Of a stretch of DNA of 21,034 bases, positions 13,699 through 20,602 are shown piece by piece. The translations under genes were made by a program, and so were the position numbers. Origin of the DNA: a virus. The notes under the pieces are model-generated. The model worked only from the letters and a program-made list of their open reading frames with translations, was not told the DNA's origin and ran no database searches. Each line of letters starts with the position of its first letter. Positions within the stretch are counted from its first letter, which is position 1. The stretch lies in IMG/VR virus record IMGVR_UViG_3300036859_000367, positions 1 to 21,034 of that record; one strand, 5' to 3'.

Positions 13699-14131
13699 GT
13701 TTTGTTATGTAGGCCAACAGTCGTTCAATCCTGGTTGGCGATTCTTTGAGCAGCCCAAGCGCCTGATTGCAGGCACTACAAAGAAGTCCTCTGGTCTTAC
13801 CAGTTCTGTGATTATGGTCCACATGAAAACCGGATTTACCGCTTCCGTTGAATTTGGTTGGAGGCCCAAAACAGGCGGCGCAAACACCTCCTTGGGCTTC
13901 AACCAGTCGTTCATAATCTTCGATCGACATCCCATAGTTTTTCCTGTACCACCATTTTCTAGCGGACAGGCGCGGGCCCTCCGGGTGCTTGGCCCGGTGC
14001 TCCCTGATTCGCTTGAGGATTTTGTCCCTGTTCCTGTTGTAATACGCCTTGTCCGCCTTGCGAGCCGGCTCCAATCGATCCGAGCGCTTGAATACCTTGC
14101 GCGAGCTGCGCGCCTTGAGCTCCGATCTCAT
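13670..14131 (-). CDS. HNH endonuclease of the endonuclease VII group, 153 aa
   Basis: ATG at 14131 has GGAGG nine bases upstream, a site that lies inside portal codons. The C-terminal half carries the fold's landmarks: CAAC (Cys84, Cys87) and CSAC (Cys118, Cys121) as a zinc pair, with FHVDHNHRTGK between them (Asp105, His106, Asn107, His108) as the catalytic His-Me segment. The segment YGMSIEDYERLVEAQGG before it is typical of endonuclease VII-like HNH proteins, as is the basic helix (KAYYNRNRDKILKRIREHRA). It is either a homing-type nuclease or a packaging-linked resolvase. Its first 58 codons overlap the portal 3' end (13959-14131) in a different frame, suggesting invasion of the portal tail. 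All key residues are present, so it should be active. Confidence 0.9.
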   Translation of the reverse strand: MRSELKARSSRKVFKRSDRLEPARKADKAYYNRNRDKILKRIREHRAKHPEGPRLSARKWWYRKNYGMSIEDYERLVEAQGGVCAACFGPPTKFNGSGKSGFHVDHNHRTGKTRGLLCSACNQALGLLKESPTRIERLLAYITKHEPILSQRT

Positions 14132-15896
14132 TGTAGATGTCCTCCAGTTGGGGGATTAACTCGTCTTTGTGTCGGTTCTCGAACGAAACCAGAATGTCGG
14201 AAAGCATGACCTCAGCGCCCTTCCCCAACTTGGCGATGAGCTCGAGGAGGGGCGGGGAAATCGGGCCCATTTGCTGGACGGTGAAACCGAGCTGGGCGGC
14301 CTGTTGAGCGAAGTTGGTCCAGAGCTGGTAGAGGGAAACGGCGTCCTGGCGTTGGATCTGGCGGTTGACGGCGGCGCTGGATGGGAGAACCTCAACGGAA
14401 ACGGCCTTGTGAAGGGGGACGTCTCGGGGGAAGTTGATCCGAAGGCGTTCCATGGCGACGCCGTCCGGACCTAGAACCTCTTGGATGAGGCCATCCGGGT
14501 TCATCTGGTCGATCATGCTGGCGATCATGAGGCCGGCTTCGCCAAGGGCGTCACGCATGTCGCGGACCTGGAAGTCGAACTTCTTGTTGCCCTCCTGGAT
14601 GATGGCTAAGGTGCCGGTCGCCGTTCCACGGCGACTGGCTGAGGGCTCCCGGCCAACGCTGAAGTCGGAAACTCCGGTGCGGCGCTCCGCCATGGCGTGG
14701 GCGTTCTGCTCGAGGGCGAGGGCCTGTACCTTGAAGTCGCCCATGGGCATGGGCATGACGTCGGTGTCCTGGAGGGCAGGGATGCGTTTGCCGCTATAGA
14801 GGTCTTCCATAGCGTCCCAGCTTGGGGTACCAGGGCGAACTTTGAACATGCTCAGGTTGGAGTAGTTGGCAGCGTCGATCAACTGGTTGTGGATCGTGTT
14901 GACTTCCTCGTTGATGTCACCGATTTGGTCAGCGACTCCAAGACCAGCGATCTGGTGCTCGATAACCTCTAGGCGGCCGATAACGAAGGGACGGCGACGG
15001 TGGAAGAATGGAATGGCGTTGCAGCGGAGAACGGTGCCACCCTCTGGCTCGATCTCGAGCTGGATCTCTTCCTCGACACCGTCATCGTTGATGTCGTAGC
15101 GAGCCCAGAGCTCATGGGTGGTAATCATCTCGGAAGAGCGCGGGAGAAGGCCGGCGGTTTCGTCACGGGCCTGCTCGACACGCTCAAATGGGATGCGGGC
15201 GCCTGTTAACGCTTCCTCGAGATTGAAGATTTCCTTGGATTTGGCGCGCTTGACCAGCTGGCCCGGGGTGAACGGGCGTATGTGACAGATCCATGGGGCG
15301 GTTTGGATGTCGGTTGAACCGTCGGCCCACACGAAGTATTCTGGCTGGATGGATTCAACATGGGGCCGATCCTCGACGAGGATCTCGTCTTCAACGATGT
15401 CGAATTTCTCGTCGTAGTGGAGTTCGACGCCACGGCGGCGAAGCCAGGAGAGTTTGAGGATTCCAAGACCAAGCTTGACGGCGTCGTAGCTGAAGTCTCG
15501 GATGGCGCGGTAGACGGGGAACTGTTCGGTGCGCCCCCAGTCCAGGTATTCGGTGAATTGTTCGGCGAAGTCCTGGTAGTCGGGATGGCGATGCTGGACT
15601 TTCCAGAGGGGGTCTTGCCCGAACAGGGAAGTCATGAAGCGGGCGTGGATCGCGGCGCTGTGGGTCGGGACCATGGGAACATTAACGTTGGAGGCGTTCT
15701 TGGTCGGGAAGTTCTTCGGGTCGCGCCGACCCTCATGGAGCTTGATGGCACGCTCCCAGCGGGCCTCGAGGTCGCGCCGGTTGGCCTTGGCCTTTTTGAC
15801 CTCGGTGGAGAAGTGGGCCACGACCCGGGTCTCCTGCTCCTTGGTCAGCGGGAACTGCTTGTAGAGGTCCTCAGCGGTCTTCTTGGATTTGGCCAC
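13959..15896 (-). CDS. Portal protein, 645 aa
   Basis: GTG at 15896 directly follows the zinc-ribbon gene's TGA (TGA-GTG) with GGAG five bases upstream. The product has the order expected of a large portal. An N-terminal helical region (EQETRVVAHFSTEVKKAKAN) is followed by NVNVPMVPTHSAAIHARFMT SLFGQDPLWK, then the wing region, e.g. EDRPHVESIQPEYFVWADGS. The crown/stem follows with GVADQIGDINEEVNTIHNQL IDAANYSNL and FSVGREPSASRRGTATGTLA, both seen in podovirus/P22-type portals. The C-terminus, from residue about 585, is a Gln/Gly/Ala-rich tail. Twelve subunits would form the DNA channel and bind terminase. The last 57 codons and the stop overlap the HNH gene in another frame; the low-complexity tail is the part that tolerates this. 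Subfamily (P22-type or other) is not certain. Confidence 0.92.
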   Translation of the reverse strand: MAKSKKTAEDLYKQFPLTKEQETRVVAHFSTEVKKAKANRRDLEARWERAIKLHEGRRDPKNFPTKNASNVNVPMVPTHSAAIHARFMTSLFGQDPLWKVQHRHPDYQDFAEQFTEYLDWGRTEQFPVYRAIRDFSYDAVKLGLGILKLSWLRRRGVELHYDEKFDIVEDEILVEDRPHVESIQPEYFVWADGSTDIQTAPWICHIRPFTPGQLVKRAKSKEIFNLEEALTGARIPFERVEQARDETAGLLPRSSEMITTHELWARYDINDDGVEEEIQLEIEPEGGTVLRCNAIPFFHRRRPFVIGRLEVIEHQIAGLGVADQIGDINEEVNTIHNQLIDAANYSNLSMFKVRPGTPSWDAMEDLYSGKRIPALQDTDVMPMPMGDFKVQALALEQNAHAMAERRTGVSDFSVGREPSASRRGTATGTLAIIQEGNKKFDFQVRDMRDALGEAGLMIASMIDQMNPDGLIQEVLGPDGVAMERLRINFPRDVPLHKAVSVEVLPSSAAVNRQIQRQDAVSLYQLWTNFAQQAAQLGFTVQQMGPISPPLLELIAKLGKGAEVMLSDILVSFENRHKDELIPQLEDIYNEIGAQGAQLAQGIQALGSIGAGSQGGQGVLQQEQGQNPQANQGAPGQAPGGPAPVR

Positions 15897-15995
15897 TCAG
15901 TCTCCGGAGCAGTTAGAGATAATGGCACCGCAACGCTGACAGATCAGCTTGCAGTTGATCTCGGAAACGGGACCATCGCAGACGGGGCAGAGCAC
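15897..15995 (-). CDS. Tiny zinc-ribbon protein, 32 aa
   Basis: GTG at 15995 overlaps the TAG of the preceding gene (TAGTG); the TGA is directly followed by the portal GTG. The peptide MLCPVCDGPVSEINCKLICQ continues RCGAIISNCSGD. It has CPVC (3-6) and CQRC (19-22) as a likely zinc pair, plus Cys15 and Cys29 in a CSGD ending. Such short 'CP.C.GP....NCKL.C.RCG.....CSGD' ribbons recur beside phage genes and in bacteria as I recall; binding partner unknown. The coupled junctions on both sides support it strongly. Confidence 0.8.
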   Translation of the reverse strand: MLCPVCDGPVSEINCKLICQRCGAIISNCSGD

Positions 15996-16147
15996 TAGCG
16001 GGCTTTCTTGAGTTTCTTCTTGACGCGCTCTGGGAGATTTTTACCCTTGGATGCTCGATCGAACTCGTCGACGGTCTTTTTGCTGATCTCGCCGCGCCTG
16101 AGCATGGCGTGAAACTTCCGGCGTTGAGCGTCTGATTTGTATGGCAT
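15995..16147 (-). CDS. Small basic phage protein, 50 aa
   Basis: ATG at 16147; the TAG overlaps the next GTG (TAGTG). Product MPYKSDAQRRKFHAMLRRGE then ISKKTVDEFDRASKGKNLPE and a basic end (RVKKKLKKAR). The 'MPYKS.AQRR.FHA....GEIS..TV.E.D.ASKG..LP' pattern is one I recall as a widespread small phage protein of unknown function. Its high positive charge suggests nucleic-acid or particle binding. It is in a set of four tiny genes between terminase and portal. Confidence 0.82.
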   Translation of the reverse strand: MPYKSDAQRRKFHAMLRRGEISKKTVDEFDRASKGKNLPERVKKKLKKAR

Positions 16148-16153
16148 AGCTAG

Positions 16154-16261
16154 TTAAGACCTAGCCTTCCTCTTCTCATCCGCACTAGAGCCCCGGTAGG
16201 AATAACCGGCGAAGAATCCGATCACGGCAGCGACGATGTATCCGATAACAGTCAGAAACAT
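16154..16261 (-). CDS. Small membrane peptide, 35 aa
   Basis: ATG at 16261 overlaps the TGA of the preceding gene (TGATG), with GGAGG 8 bases upstream in that gene's last codons. Peptide MFLTVIGYIVAAVIGFFAGY is one membrane helix, followed by a charged tail (SYRGSSADEKRKARS). A single-pass small membrane protein at this place could belong to host takeover or lysis regulation; nothing in it identifies which. The start is supported by the overlap and the ribosome binding site. Confidence 0.72.
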   Translation of the reverse strand: MFLTVIGYIVAAVIGFFAGYSYRGSSADEKRKARS

Positions 16262-16476
16262 CAGCGGGCCTCCTTCAGTTTCTTCATCGCTTTCTTCTTG
16301 GTCATGGCCTTCTTAGCTGCGGCCTTTCCAGCTTTGGTGTAGGGGAAATGCTTACCGTTTACTTTTGGCACTCGGTTCTCCCATGTTGCGAGGAAGCCAA
16401 TCTGTCGTCCAACATGTCGGCGCATCGGCCCCTCGTAGATAGTGTCGCGGTATCCAATTTCCACGTCATCGCTCAT
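16261..16476 (-). CDS. Small Lys-rich phage protein, 71 aa
   Basis: ATG at 16476 with GAGG nine bases upstream. Product MSDDVEIGYRDTIYEGPMRR has an acidic start, then HVGRQIGFLATWENRVPKVN, and a strongly basic end (AGKAAAKKAMTKKKAMKKLK). The 'FPYTKAGKAAAKKA' stretch resembles other phage small basic proteins of unknown role. The tail could bind DNA or RNA. It is the first gene after the 17-bp element at 16529-16545 and is followed by three coupled tiny genes and then the portal. Confidence 0.78.
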   Translation of the reverse strand: MSDDVEIGYRDTIYEGPMRRHVGRQIGFLATWENRVPKVNGKHFPYTKAGKAAAKKAMTKKKAMKKLKEAR

Positions 16477-16504
16477 AGGACTCTACCTCAAGTATACCCA
16501 TCAT

Positions 16505-16518
16505 GTCAAGTCCTTTCT
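16505..16518 (-). repeat. 14-bp shared element AGAAAGGACTTGAC, first copy
   Basis: The minus-strand sequence AGAAAGGACTTGAC is identical to 20611-20598. Both lie on the downstream side of a 17-bp element copy, with a gap of 10 bases here and 19 bases at the other site. It ends in TTGAC, a -35-like start; here TTGACA (16509-16504) is followed after 7 bases by TATACT and after 18 bases by TAGAGT, neither giving a clean promoter geometry for the ATG at 16476. Confidence 0.7.
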
Positions 16519-16528
16519 TTAGGTGAGC

Positions 16529-16545
16529 CCCAGGTACGTCCCAAC
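16529..16545 (-). repeat. 17-bp dispersed element, copy B
   Basis: Identical to 331-347 and 20631-20647 on the minus strand. It begins on the last base of the large-terminase stop codon and lies 52 bases upstream of the ATG at 16476, so it marks the change from packaging genes to the small genes and portal. The 14-bp shared element follows it. Confidence 0.85.
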
Positions 16546-18119
16546 TAGTACCCCGTCAGCGGGTTCATCCCAGCCTTCAAGGCTGCATTATACCACTCAT
16601 CCGCCGACTTTGGCTTGAAGGCGCGGGATCCGCTGAAAATCCAAACCTGTTGACTGAGCGCGTAGGCGTCGAGGAGGTCGCGGGGGCTGGTCTTGTCCGG
16701 GAACCATGTGTACTCATCAATGAAGTCTACCATATTTCGCCTGATGAAAGCTCGGCCGGAGGCGAAAGTTTCGCCAACGACCTGGTTGATGCGGGATTCC
16801 TTGGCGCCGGTCGAATTGGAGCCGGAGATCGGGACGACGGGCAGGTAGTCACCCTTGGACTTGCCGTACCATTCCAGGGGTTTCTGGAGGAGGCGGCTGA
16901 AGGCGACGGCCTCGATGTTGATTTGAGGGGGGCGGCGCTGCTTCCACACTTTGTAGACGTCCATGAGGCACTCGAACGGGTCTTTGCGGAGGGCGATGGC
17001 ATCGCGGACGAAGATGCGTCCCTGAGCATCAGTTGAGGTCACGACGATGGCGGTCCGGTCGGCGCGGTTTCCGGGAGTCGCGGCTGGGTCGACGACCATG
17101 TAGGAGAAGAGCTCCTCCGTTCGGATCATCTCGCCGTCCTCGAGGATCAGGACCTCCTTTCCCTCCGCGTCGATTCCTTCCTCGTAATAACGGAGCCAGC
17201 TGCTGTGGAAGGCGGCGGAGTCGGAATCGCGTGGATCGTTCATGTACTGGCAAGCAAACTTGTAGGGGCCGAGCTTGATGCGGAGGCGGGCGAGCTCGTC
17301 GGTGGGGAACCGCTCGGGCCACAGACTGTTTCCATCGGGAAGAATCGCGGTTCGATCCGGCCCCACCTTACATTCCGGTTCATGCTCCCGGATCCACCCG
17401 TTCAGGTCGATCCTGCCCCATCTGTTACCGACGGTATCGATCCAATCCCGCTCCGGAACCTCGAGAAGCGGGAAGGCGTATTGGTGCCAGCTGATGCGGC
17501 GGGGGACCTCAACGGTGGACTCGGCACAGGTTTCATCGATGAGGTCATCCTCGATGATCCCGGTGAAGTGACGACCAGTAACTTTGGTGCCGACGCCGAT
17601 TGCGGTAATGTTGGGCTCGGAGCCGGGGGCGTTGCCGAGGCGCATCTCGGATTGGTTCCAGAGTGCCTTGTGCATATCCTCCGGGATCGTTTCCGGGAAC
17701 AGCCAGCGCAGGAGGACGTTCCCCTCGAAGTGGTGCTCGATCTCGCCCAGATGGATGGCAGCAACGTCGCCGCCGCTCATGACGAGCAGCATTCGCTCGA
17801 GCGGGCCCCAGAAACGCGGCGGATCTGGCTCCTGGATCAGACGCCAGGTCGGCTTTCCTCTAGAATAAACTGTACTCTTTAAATGTCCCCGAGGATGTTC
17901 ACCCAGCCTTCGACGGATCGTCGGGTCCTGGGCGAACCTGCACATCCTGAGATGGAAGTCGCGGGTCAGGTCCTGATACCCCAGGACCGCCTTGTTCAGA
18001 AAGTAGAGCGACTTCCTGCATTTCAACCTCAGGTTGTGCCGGATCAGGTCCGGATCCAACTTCAACTGTTGGCCGAGCTTTTTCGCAAACTTCAAAGTCT
18101 GTATCGATGGTTGTGTCAT
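16545..18119 (-). CDS. terL: Terminase large subunit (packaging ATPase and nuclease), 524 aa
   Basis: I choose ATG at 18119 (MTQPSIQTLKFA...), preceded by GGAGGAAG; a longer frame from 18161 adds only a basic shadow. The ATPase domain shows Walker A PRGHLKST (76-83) and Walker B GIIEDD (187-192). The nuclease domain shows MVVDPAATPGNRADRT (Asp344), NIEAVAF (Glu403) and DLLDAYAL (Asp481/Asp484), the three acidic clusters expected of the RNase H-like fold. 'KSLYFLNKAVLGYQDLTRDF' near residue 36 is a typical opening of this family. It drives DNA into the head through the portal and cuts concatemers. Its first 220 bases overlap the small terminase frame in another frame. All key residues are visible, so it should be functional. 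Confidence 0.95.
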   Translation of the reverse strand: MTQPSIQTLKFAKKLGQQLKLDPDLIRHNLRLKCRKSLYFLNKAVLGYQDLTRDFHLRMCRFAQDPTIRRRLGEHPRGHLKSTVYSRGKPTWRLIQEPDPPRFWGPLERMLLVMSGGDVAAIHLGEIEHHFEGNVLLRWLFPETIPEDMHKALWNQSEMRLGNAPGSEPNITAIGVGTKVTGRHFTGIIEDDLIDETCAESTVEVPRRISWHQYAFPLLEVPERDWIDTVGNRWGRIDLNGWIREHEPECKVGPDRTAILPDGNSLWPERFPTDELARLRIKLGPYKFACQYMNDPRDSDSAAFHSSWLRYYEEGIDAEGKEVLILEDGEMIRTEELFSYMVVDPAATPGNRADRTAIVVTSTDAQGRIFVRDAIALRKDPFECLMDVYKVWKQRRPPQINIEAVAFSRLLQKPLEWYGKSKGDYLPVVPISGSNSTGAKESRINQVVGETFASGRAFIRRNMVDFIDEYTWFPDKTSPRDLLDAYALSQQVWIFSGSRAFKPKSADEWYNAALKAGMNPLTGY

Positions 18120-18414
18120 CTTCCTCCGAAATGGCCTGGAGGATACGTAGCGTCTTATCATCCAGGGTGATCTTCTTCGCCACCGCGATCTTCGTTACTG
18201 GTGTGAAGCCGCTACGGTCCAACCATTCCTTGATCATCCACGCCTTGACGCGCTCCTGGGTTGGTCCCGTGATCAGGTTCAGCTGCTCCCGCAGCGCCAG
18301 CGGGACTCCCTTTTGCAGGAGCTCATTGATATCCTCGGTCGACATCTGCGGCAGTTTCTCGGTTCCGATCAGCTCGAGGAGCTCCTGAAGCAGATTGTCG
18401 TTAGGTTTCGACAT
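17899..18414 (-). CDS. Putative terminase small subunit, 171 aa
   Basis: ATG at 18414 (MSKPNDNLLQELLELIGTEK) has GAGGGAG six bases upstream; earlier in-frame ATGs lie inside the preceding gene. The protein is helical (ELLQKGVPLALREQLNLITG, ERVKAWMIKEWLDRSGFTPV) for the first about 100 residues, consistent with DNA-recognition and oligomer helices, then becomes an acidic and Pro/Gly-rich tail (for example GSGPDPAQPEVEMQEVALLS). Place directly before terL supports the role of DNA recognition, although I see no clear helix-turn-helix signature. The tail, from about residue 99 on, overlaps terL (221 bp) in another frame and may be expendable. Confidence in the reading frame is higher than in the name. 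Confidence 0.68.
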   Translation of the reverse strand: MSKPNDNLLQELLELIGTEKLPQMSTEDINELLQKGVPLALREQLNLITGPTQERVKAWMIKEWLDRSGFTPVTKIAVAKKITLDDKTLRILQAISEEDDTTIDTDFEVCEKARPTVEVGSGPDPAQPEVEMQEVALLSEQGGPGVSGPDPRLPSQDVQVRPGPDDPSKAG

Positions 18415-18553
18415 CCAACGCTCCCTCGTCGATGAGGATCTGGACTGCGGCGCGGGCAGCAGAGAGCGCCATCCTATCATCAACATCAACGGTGTTCTCC
18501 AGGATCGTATCCTGGACCGTTTGGATCAGGTCGACCAGATCCGCATAGGTCAT
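18401..18553 (-). CDS. Small acidic protein, 50 aa
   Basis: ATG at 18553 is preceded by GGAGGGG, one of the strongest ribosome binding sites in the window, 13 bases after the beta-helix stop. Product MTYADLVDLIQTVQDTILEN TVDVDDRMALSAARAAVQIL ends IDEGALDVET. It is acidic and helical. The 3' end overlaps the small terminase start by 14 bases. It opens the packaging gene set. No family recognised; a terminase helper is possible from place alone. Confidence 0.75.
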   Translation of the reverse strand: MTYADLVDLIQTVQDTILENTVDVDDRMALSAARAAVQILIDEGALDVET

Positions 18554-18565
18554 AGTCCCCTCCAC

Positions 18566-20461
18566 CTACTGGCGTTCATCACAGCCGATGTCCCACGCGC
18601 TTCCTTGCTGCGCCTCACAATCATTATAGAACAAATCCACCCCGTTGCAAATGTCCGCTGTTCTCCCGGATGGCATCCCGGTAGCCGTACCAGCATTGCG
18701 GGCATTGCTGACCGCCTTGAGGTGGAAATCTCCCGTCGAGATGTTGACGAATCCCGGGGCTGCGCACTTGTTGTTGTCGTTGCCTGTACCATCGTTGTCT
18801 ACATCAGCGCTTGTTATCGTCTGCGCGCACGTCTTGTTAGCTCCATTGAACGCAATCAGAGTTCCGCTCGTAGCGGACTTAACGATGTTATTCTGGAACA
18901 CTCCAGACGAAGTCCAAGCCACTAGTTGTTGACTTCCATCTGAATAAAGTATATTGTTTCGGAATATATTCCCGGTGACAACTGAACCGGCTCCAAAGCG
19001 TTGTTCAATAGCCTTGATGCCGTCGGGAACATAGAACGTGTTATTGTAAATCTTATTGTCCCTGACCTTGCAGAGAGAACTAGCAGCTGTCTCCACAATG
19101 AGCCCGCTATCTCCAGGATTATCGCAGAGATTGTTGTAGATTTGTATGTTGTCGCCGAGCGATCCCAATCCAGAGTCGAGTGTATGGTCGTATTTGATGC
19201 ACCCAGCATTTACATCCCTGAAGACATTATTCCGAACGATCCAGCCCCAGGATTTCTCTATGACGATTCCCTGGCCAGGGTGCGCCCCTGGATTGTTGGT
19301 CCGCTCGATCAAGTTCCCGCTGACAACGCTTCCGGTACTGTCTCCGTGCAGGACGCCACCGTTGACCTCATAGGCAAGGATCATGCCCGAAGAAGTTCCG
19401 CTGCTACCCGGGCCCATGACCGTCGGATCGCCTAAGTCGTGGATCCAGTTATCGGTGATCGTAACTACCAGCGGTGTTCCTGTAGGTCCAGCGGTCGTGT
19501 GGATGCCCTCGCTCCCGGTATAGGCGATCTCGCTGTTCTTGATCGTGACAGGCGTTGCCTGACCGCCGTTCAATACCACCCAGCCAACCCCATAGTCGCT
19601 CCCAGAATCGAACTTATCAGCATTATATAGAATCGTCGCGCCGTCGATGACGATGTTCGTTGCCGAACTCAACAACTGAATCGCTGCTCTGCGATGGCAG
19701 CGAAACGTCACACCCCTGATCGTGATCCAGGAACTCGTGCCCAGTTCAAAGCCAACGCCGTTGTTGTTTGTGAAGACGTAAGGGCGCGAGTTGGATGCGC
19801 CACCTGGAGCGTCGGCTCCAGTTCCCCAATAGACGAATATATTCGTGCCCGTTGTCTGCGCGCTGTAGCTCTCCCACTGGGCGGTGATGCCAGCGAGCCC
19901 GATCTCGCGCCGTGTCATCTGGCCATCCGGCCGCTGCGCCCCAATCGCCAAATCGGAGAAGCTGGACCCGGCAACGTACCAGACGACGTTGCAGGCTATG
20001 GAGCTCGGTAGTCCGTTACATGGTGCGTTGCAGGAGCCAGCCGTACCGGAGCATTGGGTCCAGGCGCCAAGATCCTCGGTCCCGTCGATATAGACAGGCT
20101 CCCCAGATCCGCGCGTTCCAGTGAAGCCGTTGTTCTGGATGATGATGGGGTGGCTACTCGCGCCGTTCTTGCCCGTGATCGAGAACCTGTCGCCGAAATA
20201 GCGGCCTTCGGTATTGCCGGGACAGTTGTCGTGAGTGGAGTGGACTCCGCGAATGTTGAGCACGTCATCCTGAGCAGAGAGCAGCCCGATACCGTCTGCC
20301 AGTAGCTTCTTCGGGTTGTTTGTCGTCGGGCTGGAGAGGCAGGAGGCGGAACTCCCGTTGCCAGCAGTCGGACAGGTCGCATCGACGTAGTAGGTCGCTG
20401 CCCACACCTGTCCACCCAGCACCAACCCCAGCAACACCCCAACCAGCCGCAGTCGCTTCAT
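18566..20461 (-). CDS. Exported parallel beta-helix protein, 631 aa
   Basis: ATG at 20461 (MKRLRLVGVLLGLVLGGQVW + A) starts a clear signal peptide with a likely cut after VWA; an upstream in-frame TTG at 20482 is less likely. GGGG is close to the ATG and GGAGG 14 bases away. After residue 22 comes TYYVDATCPTAGNGSSASCL, the common opening of secreted right-handed beta-helix proteins. Then follow many PbH1-like rungs (ITDNWIHDLGD, IVRNNVFRDVN, IQIYNNLCDNPG, KIYNNTFYVPDG). Asp/Asn-rich DVDNDGTGNDNNKC near residue 565 looks Ca2+-binding. The C-terminus (SAWDIGCDERQ) is the usual end of such folds. It could act on polysaccharide or be an adhesin. Place at the head of the late arm of a phage and a signal peptide are unusual together; it may be an acquired cargo gene. 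Confidence 0.85.
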   Translation of the reverse strand: MKRLRLVGVLLGLVLGGQVWAATYYVDATCPTAGNGSSASCLSSPTTNNPKKLLADGIGLLSAQDDVLNIRGVHSTHDNCPGNTEGRYFGDRFSITGKNGASSHPIIIQNNGFTGTRGSGEPVYIDGTEDLGAWTQCSGTAGSCNAPCNGLPSSIACNVVWYVAGSSFSDLAIGAQRPDGQMTRREIGLAGITAQWESYSAQTTGTNIFVYWGTGADAPGGASNSRPYVFTNNNGVGFELGTSSWITIRGVTFRCHRRAAIQLLSSATNIVIDGATILYNADKFDSGSDYGVGWVVLNGGQATPVTIKNSEIAYTGSEGIHTTAGPTGTPLVVTITDNWIHDLGDPTVMGPGSSGTSSGMILAYEVNGGVLHGDSTGSVVSGNLIERTNNPGAHPGQGIVIEKSWGWIVRNNVFRDVNAGCIKYDHTLDSGLGSLGDNIQIYNNLCDNPGDSGLIVETAASSLCKVRDNKIYNNTFYVPDGIKAIEQRFGAGSVVTGNIFRNNILYSDGSQQLVAWTSSGVFQNNIVKSATSGTLIAFNGANKTCAQTITSADVDNDGTGNDNNKCAAPGFVNISTGDFHLKAVSNARNAGTATGMPSGRTADICNGVDLFYNDCEAQQGSAWDIGCDERQ

Positions 20462-20566
20462 TTCTACCCCGCCAGCCTCCAAACGTCAACCCCCGAAGAC
20501 CACCGACCCAGCCGGAGGCTTGCCGAGCCGGTGGCGCTACCCCACGACGGAGTAGCTTCGGGGAGG
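20462..20566 (-). promoter_or_regulatory. Structured 5' leader of the exported beta-helix gene
   Basis: Between the predicted transcript start (about 20566) and the ATG at 20461 there are two strong minus-strand hairpins. GCTACTCC/GGGGTAGC (20556-20536) has 8 bp including one G-U and a 5-base loop. CCACCG/CGGTGG (20534-20500) encloses a 23-base loop with further pairing (GGCT/AGCC). The first stem is better on the minus strand (G-U) than on the plus strand (C-A mismatch), arguing that the minus-strand RNA is the functional one. It may control translation of the gene; it matches no riboswitch I know. Confidence 0.5.
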
Positions 20567-20572
20567 GATCTA

Positions 20573-20602
20573 TTTATACCACGAATCCGCCTCCTGAGTC
20601 AA
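20573..20602 (-). promoter_or_regulatory. Candidate sigma-70-like promoter for the exported beta-helix gene
   Basis: On the minus strand TTGACT (20602-20597), 18 bases, TATAAA (20578-20573). Each hexamer matches the consensus at five of six positions. The -35 is the end of the 14-bp shared element (20611-20598), and copy C of the 17-bp element lies 28 bases upstream of it. Transcription would begin near 20566 and give a leader of about 105 bases. Confidence 0.62.

Noticed and set aside
15360-15998. Plus-strand open frame of 212 aa opposite the portal gene
   Set aside because: Shadow of the portal and zinc-ribbon genes; Val/Gly/Glu-rich with no family features.
16480-16509. TTGACA-18-TAGAGT as promoter for the gene at 16476
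   Set aside because: The -10 would lie only three bases from the ATG, so transcription would begin inside the gene; TATACT at 16496-16491 has no -35 at a usable distance.
17860-17900. Programmed frameshift joining the two terminase frames
   Set aside because: The TTTAAAGAG string near 17880 is not a standard slippery site with a downstream structure, and the large subunit has its own start with GGAGG.
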